Shown: in pieces, positions 41,601-50,215 of the stretch
Layout of the letters: every line of letters starts with the position of its first letter
Numbering within the stretch: position 1 is the stretch's first letter
Source: DAOUKH01 sp965219875
GTDB lineage: Bacteria; Chloroflexota; Dehalococcoidia; SHYB01
DNA length: 64,000 nt
Direction: 5' to 3'
Assembly: GCA_965219875.1 (NCBI GenBank)
Contig: CBDCOW010000001.1
Span: 186,001-250,000 of the forward strand
The notes under the pieces: generated by a model
What the model was told of the DNA's origin: nothing
What the model saw: the letters and a program-made list of their open reading frames with translations, nothing else
Databases searched by the model: none
Program-made: the position numbers and the translations under genes

Positions 41601-41701
41601 CCCAGCGCCTTGCTGGGGAGGAGAGAACCAGCCATGGCCGCCACGAGAGCGGCGACCAAGAAGAATCTAAAGAATCGGGAGATTGTGTGTTTCATGAACA
41701 C
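38621..41701 (-). CDS. Large secreted protein with tandem IPT/TIG-like domains
   Basis: A 1,026-residue exported protein. Signal peptide (1-34, FFLVAALVAAMAGSLLPSKA). The N-terminal acidic beta domain (35-330) has no family I recognise. At least five Ig-like IPT/TIG repeats follow, each opening like VTVTGGGF, ITVSGTGFTTGG, VEVFGSGWG, ITVTGKGFAAQ or LTITGTGFSAYA, spaced about 90-110 residues. There is no sortase motif and no C-terminal membrane helix. It is a plausible S-layer or matrix protein, which is inference from size, repeats and the collagen-like neighbour. GTG 41701 has AAGGAG five bases upstream; ATG 41695 is the alternative. A long leader with a short ORF precedes it. Confidence 0.85.
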   Translation of the reverse strand: MFMKHTISRFFRFFLVAALVAAMAGSLLPSKALGIATDGVSVSASPAAAGEAAEWVITFKSQGPILPDDDDAANGVEEDEIVLTFTGAAIPDIPTNDPNTPDIDEAEVGRMAFAAHIMVKSGGESGSPTTVTSASTTTFTFNTPVAIGTAEDTDTDAVELAGGEATITISVDAGITIAMPAEAMSVAVNPEGEASATGTVTTYNRPTVKEGTLESLDTGQVARWDVTSMNVAEGLIRDQHEIMVSFSTGSVPSTIDKNSIRLISGLGTGTADDDDVYAGSPSLNPSVSGRIIRFVSPVDVPANGTAFLRVIISEAAGIAAQSQPGKMAITIQAGELNPEATSAPVDVGRHLSFAPAKAKRGATVTVTGGGFTVGTSGDIKIGKEDGEEEPTGTGGVFNVDSSGKLTGSFVASANTRNGGQIYVQDLGAKKSEPVWSAKAFVQSASAQPATTEVPLGSPVRVTLNDFPADTAVTGTLAGGTPVPLTTSAGAAAITNDKGGGTFNFAIPQAAGPGTKQVSVAAGTKSASFLVTIVRRTLSVSPSSAVPGQAITVSGTGFTTGGGVTVDLTLGVEPVEIIATKIGVNTDGTFLYTGKVPFSEATGDAGAPGTSAALTWTATEDTDTSRKATSSGFSIQKRVITLSPSTANPGSSVEVFGSGWGVTTYEDDTSQVTVELSNSRAKFGPFPVTSTGEFTGAFTVPANSSVTTIKVTATDNNGGLSGTPPNVSVQQGMTGGFKDPKSASKNLSVPTGVVTASPDTASTGTVITVTGKGFAAQTNLSALSFGEETNALPVPAPATDVLGNFTVTLTVPAASQGGSLPPGAVVITATVGMISGTTSFTIPGPSITLSADSARPGQPLTITGTGFSAYANVDSVNFGSAPALPVPNPRTDGVGDFSATVIVPTLNPGAYTITVRTGPSFTATSPVAILSATSGRTVSPEIAFQALTSRGLLTLAAAAAPGGTEFGAFVPGLAGNTLVQVVPNGVLILTLNADAQISVSSQAAVSVSADTPTFFALGTAVTVEVIE

Positions 41702-42239
41702 CCTTGCTCCTTTCGTAGTTTGACTCAGGTTGCTTCAAAGAGAAAGAAGCCGCGAGGGCCCATCCTGGCCCGTGCGCCTGAGCGCTTACCCGTCGGTCCA
41801 AGTATCTGGCTTCCCGCGGCATCGTGGAGCCATCGCAACCTCCTTTTTGCTGACTTCGCCCAAATTTCCGCGCGGCATCATGCGCACATGTCCGCGTCGG
41901 GAGCGAGCCTACGTCTGGAATCGGTGAAAACGACATAAAGAAATGACTGGTCTTACGGTTACTCAGGTTATCTGAAGTGTCAAGCTGTCGGAGAGGACGG
42001 GAAATGAGCGGAGCGCGTACGCTGCCCCACACACATCCATTATCGGCCCCTGAGCGTAAGTGTCAACCCGTACGCGGCCCGCATTCGTTCTCTCTCCCTG
42101 AGAGCGAGCGGGCGCGGAATAAAAGAAAGCGGGGGTCACCATGGTCCGTGGGTTATGTAGGGATGCCTGAGGCATAAGACAATATGACCCCGCGCGTGCG
42201 AGACTACATAAGAGTAGCACAAGAACGCAACAGAACGCA
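41702..42239 (-). promoter_or_regulatory. Long leader and upstream region of the IPT/TIG gene
   Basis: No full gene is present. On the minus strand a perfect -35 TTGACA (41978-41983) has only weak -10 candidates near 41956. Between it and the gene lie a 15-codon ORF with a strong SD, a GGGCC...GGCCC hairpin near 41755-41770, and a GCTTC...GAAGC hairpin at about 41734-41752. The layout would suit leader control of an abundant surface protein. I tested it by eye against c-di-GMP riboswitch consensus and found no match. Confidence 0.35.
41786..41833 (-). CDS. 15-codon leader ORF upstream of the IPT/TIG gene
   Basis: MAPRCRGKPDTWTDG, preceded by AAAAAGGAGG at a five-base spacing, the best SD in the neighbourhood. 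It ends 85 bases before the main start and is followed by two hairpins. It may be a leader peptide whose translation governs the downstream structure. Nothing in the residue content (no run of one amino acid) points to amino-acid attenuation. Confidence 0.35.
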   Translation of the reverse strand: MAPRCRGKPDTWTDG

Positions 42240-43172
42240 ACGGGAGGGGCGATCTTACCCCCTCGCCCGCGAGGGAGAGGGCTGGGGTGAGGGCGGAAGT
42301 CCGGCCCCCTCGCCCGCGAGGGAGAGGGCTGGGGTGAGGGCGGAAGAGCAACCGGCGGCGCAGCCGCCCACCACAAAACCCCCGGCAACCAACCACCTCT
42401 TACCCCCTCGCCCGCGAGGGAGAGGGCTGGGGTGAGGGCGGAAGAGAACCGGCGGCAAAGCCGCCCACCATCCACCCCTCCCCCACAAACCCCCGGCGCC
42501 CAACCGCCTCTCGGCCCCCTCGCCCGCGAGGGAGAGGGCTGGGGTGAGGACGGAAGTCCGGCCCCCTCTCCCGCGAGGGAGAGGGCTGGGGTGAGGGCGG
42601 AAGTCCGGCCCCCTCGCCCGTGAGGGAGAGGGCTGGGGTGAGGGCGGAAGAGCAACCGGCGGCGCAGCCGCCCACCATCCACCCCTCCCCCACAAACCCC
42701 CGGCAACCTACCGCCTCCGGCCCCCTCGCCCGCGAGGGACAGCGCCGGGGTGAGGGCGGAAGTCCGGCCCCCTCGCCCGCGAGGGAGAGGGCCGGGGTGA
42801 GGGCGGAAGAGCACCGGCGGCGCAGCCGCCCACCACCTACCCCTCCCACCACAAACCCCCGGCGCCCAACCGCCTCCGGCCCCCTCGCCCGCGAGGGACA
42901 GCGCTGGGGTGAGGGCGGCTCCGTCTCTTACCCCCTCGCCCGCGAGGGAGAGGGCTGGGGTGAGGGCGGAAGAGCAACCGGCGGCGCAAGCCGCCCACCT
43001 CTTACCCCCTCGCCCGTGAGGGAGAGGGTTGGGGTGAGGGCGGGAGAGCAACCGCGGCGCAGCCGCCACCGCGCTGGGGTGAGGGCGGAAGAGAACCAGC
43101 GGCGCAGCCGCCACCACGCCGGGGTGAGAGCGAAAGACCAACCGGCGGCGCAAGCCGCCCACCATCCACCCC
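42240..43172. repeat. Tandem palindrome array, left of the DUF559 gene
   Basis: About 13 irregular units. Each contains CCCTCGCCCGCGAGGG (a 7-bp stem with a 2-base loop), the tail AGAGGGCTGGGGTGAGGGCG, and in many units a second hairpin GGCGGCGCAGCCGCC followed by CACC. Unit length varies between about 40 and 115 bp through omission of the second hairpin or of the first arm. There is no ORF with homology inside; all long frames across it are repeat translations. Confidence 0.85.
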
Positions 43173-43517
43173 CTACCGCCCCCGCCCCTCAAGCCACGCC
43201 AAAATGTGCTCCCCCGCCGCATGCGTATCCTCAAGGAACTCGTTATTCCACAGCCGCACCACCGCAAAGCCCATCGCCGAGAGCCAAGCCGTCCGCTCCG
43301 CGTCATAGCCCATCCGGTCCTGGTGCTGGCCGCCATCCAGCTCCACGATCAGCCGCTCCTCCCGGCACAAGAAATCAACCACATACGGCCCAAGAGGGAC
43401 CTGCCGCCGGAACTTATACCCCCCAAGCCGCCGGTCCCGCACCAACGCCCACAGCGCCCGCTCCGCGTCAGTCCCACACCGCCGCAACCCACGGGCAAAA
43501 CTCCTCATATCACTCAT
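43173..43517 (-). CDS. DUF559-domain protein (Vsr/restriction-endonuclease-like fold)
   Basis: A 114-residue protein of the DUF559 family, a PD-(D/E)XK-type fold related to very-short-patch-repair endonucleases. It shows the family's LRRCGTDAERALWALVRDRR, GYKFRRQVPLGPYVVDFLC and LIVELDGGQHQD, the last giving the E-L-D-G-x-Q-H metal-site motif, then GFAVVRLWNNE. Biochemical function is not established for this family. ATG 43517 is supported by TAGAAT six bases upstream (leaderless). The gene is alone, boxed between two arrays of the same palindromic repeat, which is the most telling thing about it. Confidence 0.88.
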   Translation of the reverse strand: MSDMRSFARGLRRCGTDAERALWALVRDRRLGGYKFRRQVPLGPYVVDFLCREERLIVELDGGQHQDRMGYDAERTAWLSAMGFAVVRLWNNEFLEDTHAAGEHILAWLEGRGR

Positions 43518-43523
43518 AAAGCG

Positions 43524-43529
43524 ATTCTA
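43524..43529 (-). promoter_or_regulatory. -10 element for leaderless DUF559 transcript
   Basis: TAGAAT on the minus strand, six bases before the ATG at 43517; no SD is present. Confidence 0.45.
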
Positions 43530-43559
43530 CCGCCAAAGAAAAGGCCCCCATGTCACACC

Positions 43560-44012
43560 CCCTCAAACCCCCGGCGGCCAACCGCCTCCGGCCCCCTCTC
43601 CCGCGAGGGAGAGGGTTGGGGTTGAGGGCGGAAGAGCAACCGGCGGCACAAGCCGCCCACCACCCACCCCCTCGCCCGCGAGGGACAGCGCCGGGGTGAG
43701 GGCGGAAGTCCGGCCCCCTCTCCCGCGAGGGAGAGGGCTGGGGTGAGGGCGGAAGAGCAACCAGCGGCGCAGCCGCCCACCACCTCCCACCCCCTCGCCC
43801 GTGAGGGAGAGGGTTGGGGTGAGGGCGGGAGAGCAACCAGCGGCGCAGCCGCCACCGCGCCGGGGTGAGGGCGGAAGTCCGGCCCCCTCTCCCGTGAGGG
43901 AGAGGGTTGGGGTGCGGGCGGAAGTGCACCGGCGGCGCAGCCGCCCACCACGCTGGGGTGAGGGCGGAAGACCAACCGGCGGCCCAGCCGCCCACCACCA
44001 CCCGCCCACCAC
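43560..44012. repeat. Tandem palindrome array, right of the DUF559 gene
   Basis: About seven units of the same kind and orientation as the left array, including CCCTCTCCCGCGAGGG variants and the GGCGGCGCAGCCGCC hairpin. It runs up to within ten bases of the putative dnaE -10 (TAGAAT, 44017-44022). Confidence 0.85.
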
Positions 44013-44053
44013 ATGTTAGAATGCCCCCCACTCCCCCCGAGGCCCCCGCGAAC

Positions 44054-47000
44054 GTGCCCACGCCGTTCACCCACCTCCACCTCCATAGCGAGTACAGCCT
44101 GCTCGACGGCCTCTGCCGCATCGATCAGCTCATCGAGCGGGCCCAGGCCCTGGGCATGGACTCCATCGGCCTCACCGACCACGGCGTCCTCCACGCCATC
44201 GTCGAGTTCTACCGCAAGGCCCGCACCGCCAACATCAAGCCCATCATCGGCATGGAGGCCTACCTCGCCACCGCCAGCCGCCGCGACCGCCTGTCCGACG
44301 CCAAGAAGCCCTACCACCTCACCCTGCTCGCCAAGGACCAGACCGGCTACCGCAACCTCCTCAACCTCGCCACCAAGGCCCAGCTCGAGGGCTACTACTA
44401 CAAGCCCCGCATCGACCGCGAGCTCCTGGAGGAGCACGGCGACGGCGTGATCGCCTTCTCCGGCTGCCTCAACGGCGAGATCCCCCGCTTCCTCCGCGAC
44501 GGCCGCGACGACGACGCCCGCAACGCCGCCCTGTGGTTCAAGGAGCGCATGGCCGGCTTCTACCTCGAGCTCCAGCGCCACGGCAACATGCCCGAGCTCG
44601 ACCGGGTCAACACCAAGCTCGTCGAGATGAGCCGCTCCCTCGACATCCCCATCGTCGCCACCAACGACGTCCACTACGTCCACGGCCACGAGCACGCCAC
44701 CCAGGACGTCCTCCTCGCCATCCAGACCAACACCACCGTCGACCAAGAGGACCGTCTGAAGATGTCCGACGCCTCCTACTTCTTGAAGGACGGCGACGAG
44801 ATGGCCGAGCTCTTCCGCGACCTCCCCGAAGCCATCGAGACCACCCGCCGCATCGCCGACGCCTGCGACGTCTCCATCGACTTCTCCACCGCGCACCTGC
44901 CCCGCTACCCCGTCCCCGGCGGCGGCGACGCCTTCGAATATCTCTCCGGCCTCTGCCGCGAGGGTCTCGCCCGCCGCTACCCCAACGTCACCGACGAGCT
45001 CCAGCGCCGCCTCGCCTATGAGCTCGACGTGATCCAAAAGACGAACTTCCCCGACTACTTCCTCGTCGTCTGGGACATCATCGACTTCACCCGCAACAGC
45101 GGCATCCTCTACGGCGTCCGCGGCAGCGCCGCCGCCAGCCTCGTCCTCTACACCCTCGGCGTCACCAACGTCGACCCCATGCGCTACCGCCTCGTCTTCG
45201 AGCGCTTCCTCAACATCGAGCGCAAGGAAATGCCCGATATCGACATGGACTTCCAGGACGACCGCCGCGACGAGGTCTTCGACTACGTCGTCCGCCGCTA
45301 CGGCGCCGACCGCGTCGCCCAGATCATCACCTTCGGCACGCTGGGGGCCAAGGCCGCCCTCCGCGACACCGGCCGCGTCCTCGGCATGCCCTACGGCGAG
45401 GTCGACAGCCTCGCCCGCCTTATTCCGCCCGGCTACCGCAAGGGCGAAAGAGGCGAAATAACGAGCTGGAGCATCGACCTCGCAATCGAGAACATCGACG
45501 AATTCCGCACCCGGTACGAGGAAGACGACCGCGTGCGCCAACTTGTCGAAACAGGCAGAAACCTCGAGGGCGTCAGCCGCAGCTACGGCACCCACGCCGC
45601 CGGCGTCGTCATCGCCGATGAACCCCTCATCGACTACGTCCCCCTCGCCCGCCCCAAGGACGGCGCCGAGGGCGGCATCGCCATCACCCAGTTCGCCATG
45701 GACGACATCGCCCGCCTCGGCCTCCTCAAGATGGACTTCCTCGGCCTCGTCAACCTCCAAATCCTCCAGCGCGCCATCGCCTTCATCAAGGACGCGCGCG
45801 GGGAGGAGATCGATCTCCACGCCCTCACCCTGGAGGACGACGCCACCTTCGCCCTCCTAGCCTCCGGCGAGACCACCGGCATCTTCCAGCTCGAAAGCAC
45901 CGGCATGCGCCGCTACATCAAGGAGCTCAAGCCCTCGTCCCTCGGCGATCTCTCCGCCATGATCGCCCTCTACCGCCCCGGCCCCATCGAGCAGATCCCC
46001 AACTTCATCGACTCCAAGCGCGGCAAGCGCGCCGTCCGCTACCCCCACCCCATCCTCGAAGACGTCCTCGAAGAGACCTACGGCATCATCGTCTACCAGG
46101 ACCAGGTCCTCCTCATCCTCCAGCAATTCGCCGGCTACACCCTCGGCCAAGCCGACATCGTCCGCAAAGCCATGGGCAAGAAGATCGCCGCCCTCATGCA
46201 GGAGGAACGCGACAACTTCCTCAGCGGCGCCAAAGCCCAAGGCTACGACGATCCCCTCGCCAACCAAGTGTGGGAACTCATCGAACCCTTCGCCGGATAC
46301 GCATTTAACAAGGCCCACAGCGTCAGCTACGCCCTAATCGCCTACTGGACCGCCTATTTTAAGGCCAATTACGGCGTGGAATATATGGCGGCTTTGCTAT
46401 CCTGCTTCAAGGAAACCGAGAAAGTAACAACCACCATAGCAGAATGCCGCCGCCTACAAATCGACGTCCTCCCTCCTGATATCAGCCAGCCAAGCACCGG
46501 TTTCTCCATCCAGCGCGACGAGGGAGGCCGCCCCGCGATCCGCTACGGCCTCGCCGCGGTGAAGAACGTCGGGGAATCGGCCGTGGCCCCGCTGGTGGAA
46601 GAGCAGCGCGAGCACGGCGCCTTCGTCGACATCGCCGACTTCTGCCGCCGCGCGCCGGCGCGCTGCCTCAACCGCCGCACCGTCGAGTCTCTCATCAAGG
46701 TCGGCGCGCTCGACCGCTTTGGCGGTCGAGGCGCACTCCTCGACAACCTCGACCGCATCATCTCCATCGCCAACGAGCAGGCCCGCATACGCGACGAGGG
46801 CCAGTCGACCATGTTCGACCTCTTCGGCGACGAGGTCGCCATCCCGATACCCACCATCGAGCTTGAAGGCGACCAAATCGGCAAGCGGCAATGCGCCGAG
46901 TGGGAGCGCGAGGGGCTCGGCGTCGCGCTCAGCGAGGACCCGCTGCTCGACATCTACCGGGCGCTGGGTTCGTCGGTCGTCACCCCCTCGCGGCAAGTCG

Positions 47001-47905
47001 ACAACGAAATGGAGGGCGAGACGATCACGATCGCGGGCCGGGTCACGTCGGTGCGCATGATGACCACACGGCGCGATAACCGTCCCTTCGCCATTGCCCT
47101 AGTGGAAGATTTCCAGGGAAGCCTGGAGGTCGCCGTCTGGCCCAACGTCTACGCAAAGACGGCGCACCTTTGGGAGATGGACGAGATGGTCGTCGCCTCG
47201 GGCAAGGTCCGGGTACGGGAGGACCGCGCCTCAATGTCGTGCGACACCGCGGAAAGCTTCGAAGCCGCCCGCGGGCGCTACGCGGGCCGTCCACGGGACG
47301 ACGAGCCGAGGGACGAGCCGCCGGCGGCCATTGAGGAGGCCCCCTTCGACGTCGTGCGCGCGGCAGAGGACGTAGCACGCCGGGCGGTCGAGTCCCCCAC
47401 CGAGCGCGAAGAAACCCCACCTGCCCACCCCGGCCCTCACCCCAACCCTCTCTCTCAGAGAGAGGGGGCAAGCGAGGCGCCGCCCGAGCACCCTCCGGGA
47501 GAGGGGGTCAATGGGGGGCGGCCCGAGCCCCCTCCCGCCGAGCCGGGGCCCGTCGTCCTCGACGGCGAGTCCTTCACGGGGCCAGCCGCCAGCCCCGAGC
47601 CGCCCGCGCCGATGGCCGAACCGCCATCCGCCGCCGAGCCCGATGCGCCCGCACCGCCGCCTGTCGTCGTCCGTACCCTGCAAGTCACGCTGGAAGAGAC
47701 CGACGATGAGCGCGCCGACCTCGCCCGCTTCAACGCGCTCCTCGAGACCCTCAAATCGCACAGCGGCAAGAGCCCCGTGCGCCTCTACGTGGCCAGCCGA
47801 GGTCGCCGCAGCGAACTCGAGATGCCGCTCACCGTCGCCTGCGACGACTTGCTCCTCGAACGCCTCACGGCCCTGGTCGGCGAGCGCGCCGTCCGGCTGG
47901 TCTAG
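44054..47905 (+). CDS. dnaE: DNA polymerase III alpha subunit
   Basis: The replicative polymerase subunit, 1,283 residues from GTG 44054 (MPTPFTHLHLHSEYSLLDG); ATG 44021 is also in frame but lies over the putative -10. The N-terminal PHP domain has the metal-site THLHLHSEYSLLDG and GLTDHGVLHA, so proofreading activity is possible. The polymerase palm shows YGVRGSAAASLVLYTLGVTN and the catalytic MPDIDMDFQDDRRDEV. The fingers have FAGYAFNKAHSVSYALIAYW. An OB domain follows at about 990-1070 (ITIAGRVTSVRMMTTRRDNR). At residues ~1127-1138 the linker contains PHPNPLSQREG, a translated intergenic palindrome. A C-terminal tau-binding-type domain closes the protein. Confidence 0.95.
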   Translation: MPTPFTHLHLHSEYSLLDGLCRIDQLIERAQALGMDSIGLTDHGVLHAIVEFYRKARTANIKPIIGMEAYLATASRRDRLSDAKKPYHLTLLAKDQTGYRNLLNLATKAQLEGYYYKPRIDRELLEEHGDGVIAFSGCLNGEIPRFLRDGRDDDARNAALWFKERMAGFYLELQRHGNMPELDRVNTKLVEMSRSLDIPIVATNDVHYVHGHEHATQDVLLAIQTNTTVDQEDRLKMSDASYFLKDGDEMAELFRDLPEAIETTRRIADACDVSIDFSTAHLPRYPVPGGGDAFEYLSGLCREGLARRYPNVTDELQRRLAYELDVIQKTNFPDYFLVVWDIIDFTRNSGILYGVRGSAAASLVLYTLGVTNVDPMRYRLVFERFLNIERKEMPDIDMDFQDDRRDEVFDYVVRRYGADRVAQIITFGTLGAKAALRDTGRVLGMPYGEVDSLARLIPPGYRKGERGEITSWSIDLAIENIDEFRTRYEEDDRVRQLVETGRNLEGVSRSYGTHAAGVVIADEPLIDYVPLARPKDGAEGGIAITQFAMDDIARLGLLKMDFLGLVNLQILQRAIAFIKDARGEEIDLHALTLEDDATFALLASGETTGIFQLESTGMRRYIKELKPSSLGDLSAMIALYRPGPIEQIPNFIDSKRGKRAVRYPHPILEDVLEETYGIIVYQDQVLLILQQFAGYTLGQADIVRKAMGKKIAALMQEERDNFLSGAKAQGYDDPLANQVWELIEPFAGYAFNKAHSVSYALIAYWTAYFKANYGVEYMAALLSCFKETEKVTTTIAECRRLQIDVLPPDISQPSTGFSIQRDEGGRPAIRYGLAAVKNVGESAVAPLVEEQREHGAFVDIADFCRRAPARCLNRRTVESLIKVGALDRFGGRGALLDNLDRIISIANEQARIRDEGQSTMFDLFGDEVAIPIPTIELEGDQIGKRQCAEWEREGLGVALSEDPLLDIYRALGSSVVTPSRQVDNEMEGETITIAGRVTSVRMMTTRRDNRPFAIALVEDFQGSLEVAVWPNVYAKTAHLWEMDEMVVASGKVRVREDRASMSCDTAESFEAARGRYAGRPRDDEPRDEPPAAIEEAPFDVVRAAEDVARRAVESPTEREETPPAHPGPHPNPLSQREGASEAPPEHPPGEGVNGGRPEPPPAEPGPVVLDGESFTGPAASPEPPAPMAEPPSAAEPDAPAPPPVVVRTLQVTLEETDDERADLARFNALLETLKSHSGKSPVRLYVASRGRRSELEMPLTVACDDLLLERLTALVGERAVRLV
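47434..47468 (+). repeat. Intergenic-type palindrome carried in frame inside dnaE
   Basis: CCCTCACCCCAACCCTCTCT continues as CTCAGAGAGAGGGGG. Its reverse complement matches the GAGAGGGTTGGGGTGAGGG core of the intergenic repeats (for example 31900-31920). It keeps the frame and falls in a Pro/Glu-rich linker after the OB domain. Confidence 0.8.
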
Positions 47906-47913
47906 GGCCGGAC

Positions 47914-48318
47914 ATGCGCTGGGTCGAGGTCGACGGAGAGGAGCCGGGCCACGAGTTCTTCTGCGTCGCGACGGTGCTGCGCCTCAAACGCTACCGCGAC
48001 ATCTTCCCCTTCATCAAACTCAACTACCGTCTCGCCGAACAACTCGACCGGACTCCCGGCCTTATCAGGTACGCGCTGACCGCACGCTTCTTCACGCGGC
48101 GGTTCCGCACGCTAACGGTGTGGCGGGACCGCGAATCGATGCTCCCATTCCTCACGAGCGAGGCCCACGCCGATGCCGTCCAACGCTTCGATGCGTGGGT
48201 GGAATTCGGCGCCTTCACCGAGTGGGCGAGCGGCGACGCCTGCCCCGGTTGGGCGGAGGCGGCGCGGCAACTCGAACATCCCACCGCCGTCCGGCACGGC
48301 GGCGAAGGAGGCCGGTAG
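47914..48318 (+). CDS. Small protein, probable dimeric alpha/beta-barrel (DUF3291/ABM-like)
   Basis: A 134-residue protein I do not recognise by name. WRDRESMLPFLTSEAHADAV resembles the W-x-x-x-x-x-x-x-F-x-x-x-x-x-H helix of DUF3291 and antibiotic-monooxygenase-like ferredoxin folds, and FFCVATVLRLKRYRDIFPF would be the opening strand. There are no membrane segments. It starts eight bases after dnaE and its stop abuts the next ATG, so it is likely co-transcribed. The role is unknown. Confidence 0.6.
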   Translation: MRWVEVDGEEPGHEFFCVATVLRLKRYRDIFPFIKLNYRLAEQLDRTPGLIRYALTARFFTRRFRTLTVWRDRESMLPFLTSEAHADAVQRFDAWVEFGAFTEWASGDACPGWAEAARQLEHPTAVRHGGEGGR

Positions 48319-48552
48319 ATGGACTGGACGACCGTCACGACCGCGCCGAACGAGCCTATGGGCGAAGTGATCGCGCAGCTCCTGCGGAATAACGGCATCC
48401 CGGCACACGTGCGCACCGCGACGCTCGCGGTCTACGCCGGGTCGGGCGTCACACCGGTACGGGTCATGGTCCCCGACAACCGCGAGGCGGAGAGCCTCGC
48501 CCTCCTCGCCGAACTCACCGGGCCCTGGGACCCCGACGAGCCCTTGGAGTAG
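48319..48552 (+). CDS. DUF2007-type small protein
   Basis: A 77-residue protein: TTVTTAPNEPMGEVIAQLLR then NNGIPAHVRTAT and VRVMVPDNREAESLALLAEL. This is the one-domain fold annotated as DUF2007 or putative signal-transducing protein, in which a helix selecting an E-x-x-x-x-x-x-L-L-x-x-x-G-I-P motif precedes two strands. The ATG immediately follows the upstream TAG. Its 3' end overlaps the convergent ogt gene by 38 bases. Confidence 0.65.
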   Translation: MDWTTVTTAPNEPMGEVIAQLLRNNGIPAHVRTATLAVYAGSGVTPVRVMVPDNREAESLALLAELTGPWDPDEPLE

Positions 48553-49075
48553 GGGAAGGGGCGGTCACCGGCGGGCGCAGCGCACCCTCCATCTCCAGCA
48601 TACGGCGCTTCATGGATAAGCCGCCGCCGTAGCCGCCGAGCCCGCCGTCGGCGGCGACGACACGGTGGCAGGGGATGATCACACAGACGGGGTTGGCCGC
48701 CATCGTGGCGCCGACGGCGCGCGCCGCGGCGGGACGCCCCACCTCGGCGGCGACCTGCCCATAGCTGAGCACCTCGCCGCGCGGTATGTCGCGCACACGC
48801 TCGAGCACTTGGGTCTGGAACTCGGTGTAGCCGGCCAAGTCGAGCGTGAAGGACGCGGCGTTGGCGGAGCGGCCGTCGAAGTAGGCTTTGAGAAAGGCGG
48901 TGAGCAGGCCGACGGCGGCGGCGTCTTCCCCGCCGCCGGCTGCGAACACGTCCGCGCCCAGTTCATCGAACGCCTCTTGGCGGCTATCGCGGGGCAGCGT
49001 GAGCCGCGATAGGCCCCGCTCGGAGTACACATAGCCCATCCATCCATGGTCGATTTCGATGACGCCAAAGCCCAT
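48515..49075 (-). CDS. ogt: Methylated-DNA-protein cysteine methyltransferase
   Basis: A suicidal repair protein that moves the methyl group from O6-methylguanine to its own cysteine. It has 186 residues. The N-terminal ribonuclease-H-like domain (1-85) is short and weakly conserved. The methyltransferase domain has FQTQVLERVRDIPRGEVLSYGQVA (helix-turn-helix), RAVGATMAANP (Arg finger and wing) and the active-site IIPCHRVVAADGGLGGYGGG. The C-terminal 25 residues (from RPPVTAPSPTPR) are a low-complexity tail and coincide with the overlap on the opposite gene. Confidence 0.94.
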   Translation of the reverse strand: MGFGVIEIDHGWMGYVYSERGLSRLTLPRDSRQEAFDELGADVFAAGGGEDAAAVGLLTAFLKAYFDGRSANAASFTLDLAGYTEFQTQVLERVRDIPRGEVLSYGQVAAEVGRPAAARAVGATMAANPVCVIIPCHRVVAADGGLGGYGGGLSMKRRMLEMEGALRPPVTAPSPTPRARRGPRAR

Positions 49076-49158
49076 GCGCGCGCTCCGTTCCGAGTTCGAG
49101 ATGTGCGAGGGTGTAGTGTAGCCGCGACGGGCGGCGGGTCAATGCCGCCGCGACGCGG

Positions 49159-50121
<963 letters not shown>

Positions 50122-50163
50122 ACCCGCCCGCCTTTCCGGCCCGCCCGTCTGGAGAAGCGCCAC

Positions 50164-50191
50164 ATTATAGCAACGCGACGCGCCGACTCAA
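50164..50191 (-). promoter_or_regulatory. moxR promoter
   Basis: On the minus strand -35 TTGAGT (50186-50191), 16-bp spacer, -10 TATAAT (50164-50169). The leader to TTG 50121 is about 35 nt and contains GGAAAGGCGGG. Confidence 0.65.
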
Positions 50192-50215
50192 CGCCTCCGC
50201 TCCGGTCGAATGCGG

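Noticed and set aside
41702..41983. c-di-GMP riboswitch in the IPT/TIG leader
   Set aside because: Hairpins are present but the conserved core bases are not.
42240..43172. Possible CRISPR array
   Set aside because: Units vary in length, repeats are palindromic and contiguous, and there are no unique spacers or cas genes.
43553..45820. 755-codon minus-strand frame opposite dnaE
   Set aside because: Runs through the palindrome array and then antisense to the PHP and polymerase domains; acidic low-complexity translation typical of a shadow.
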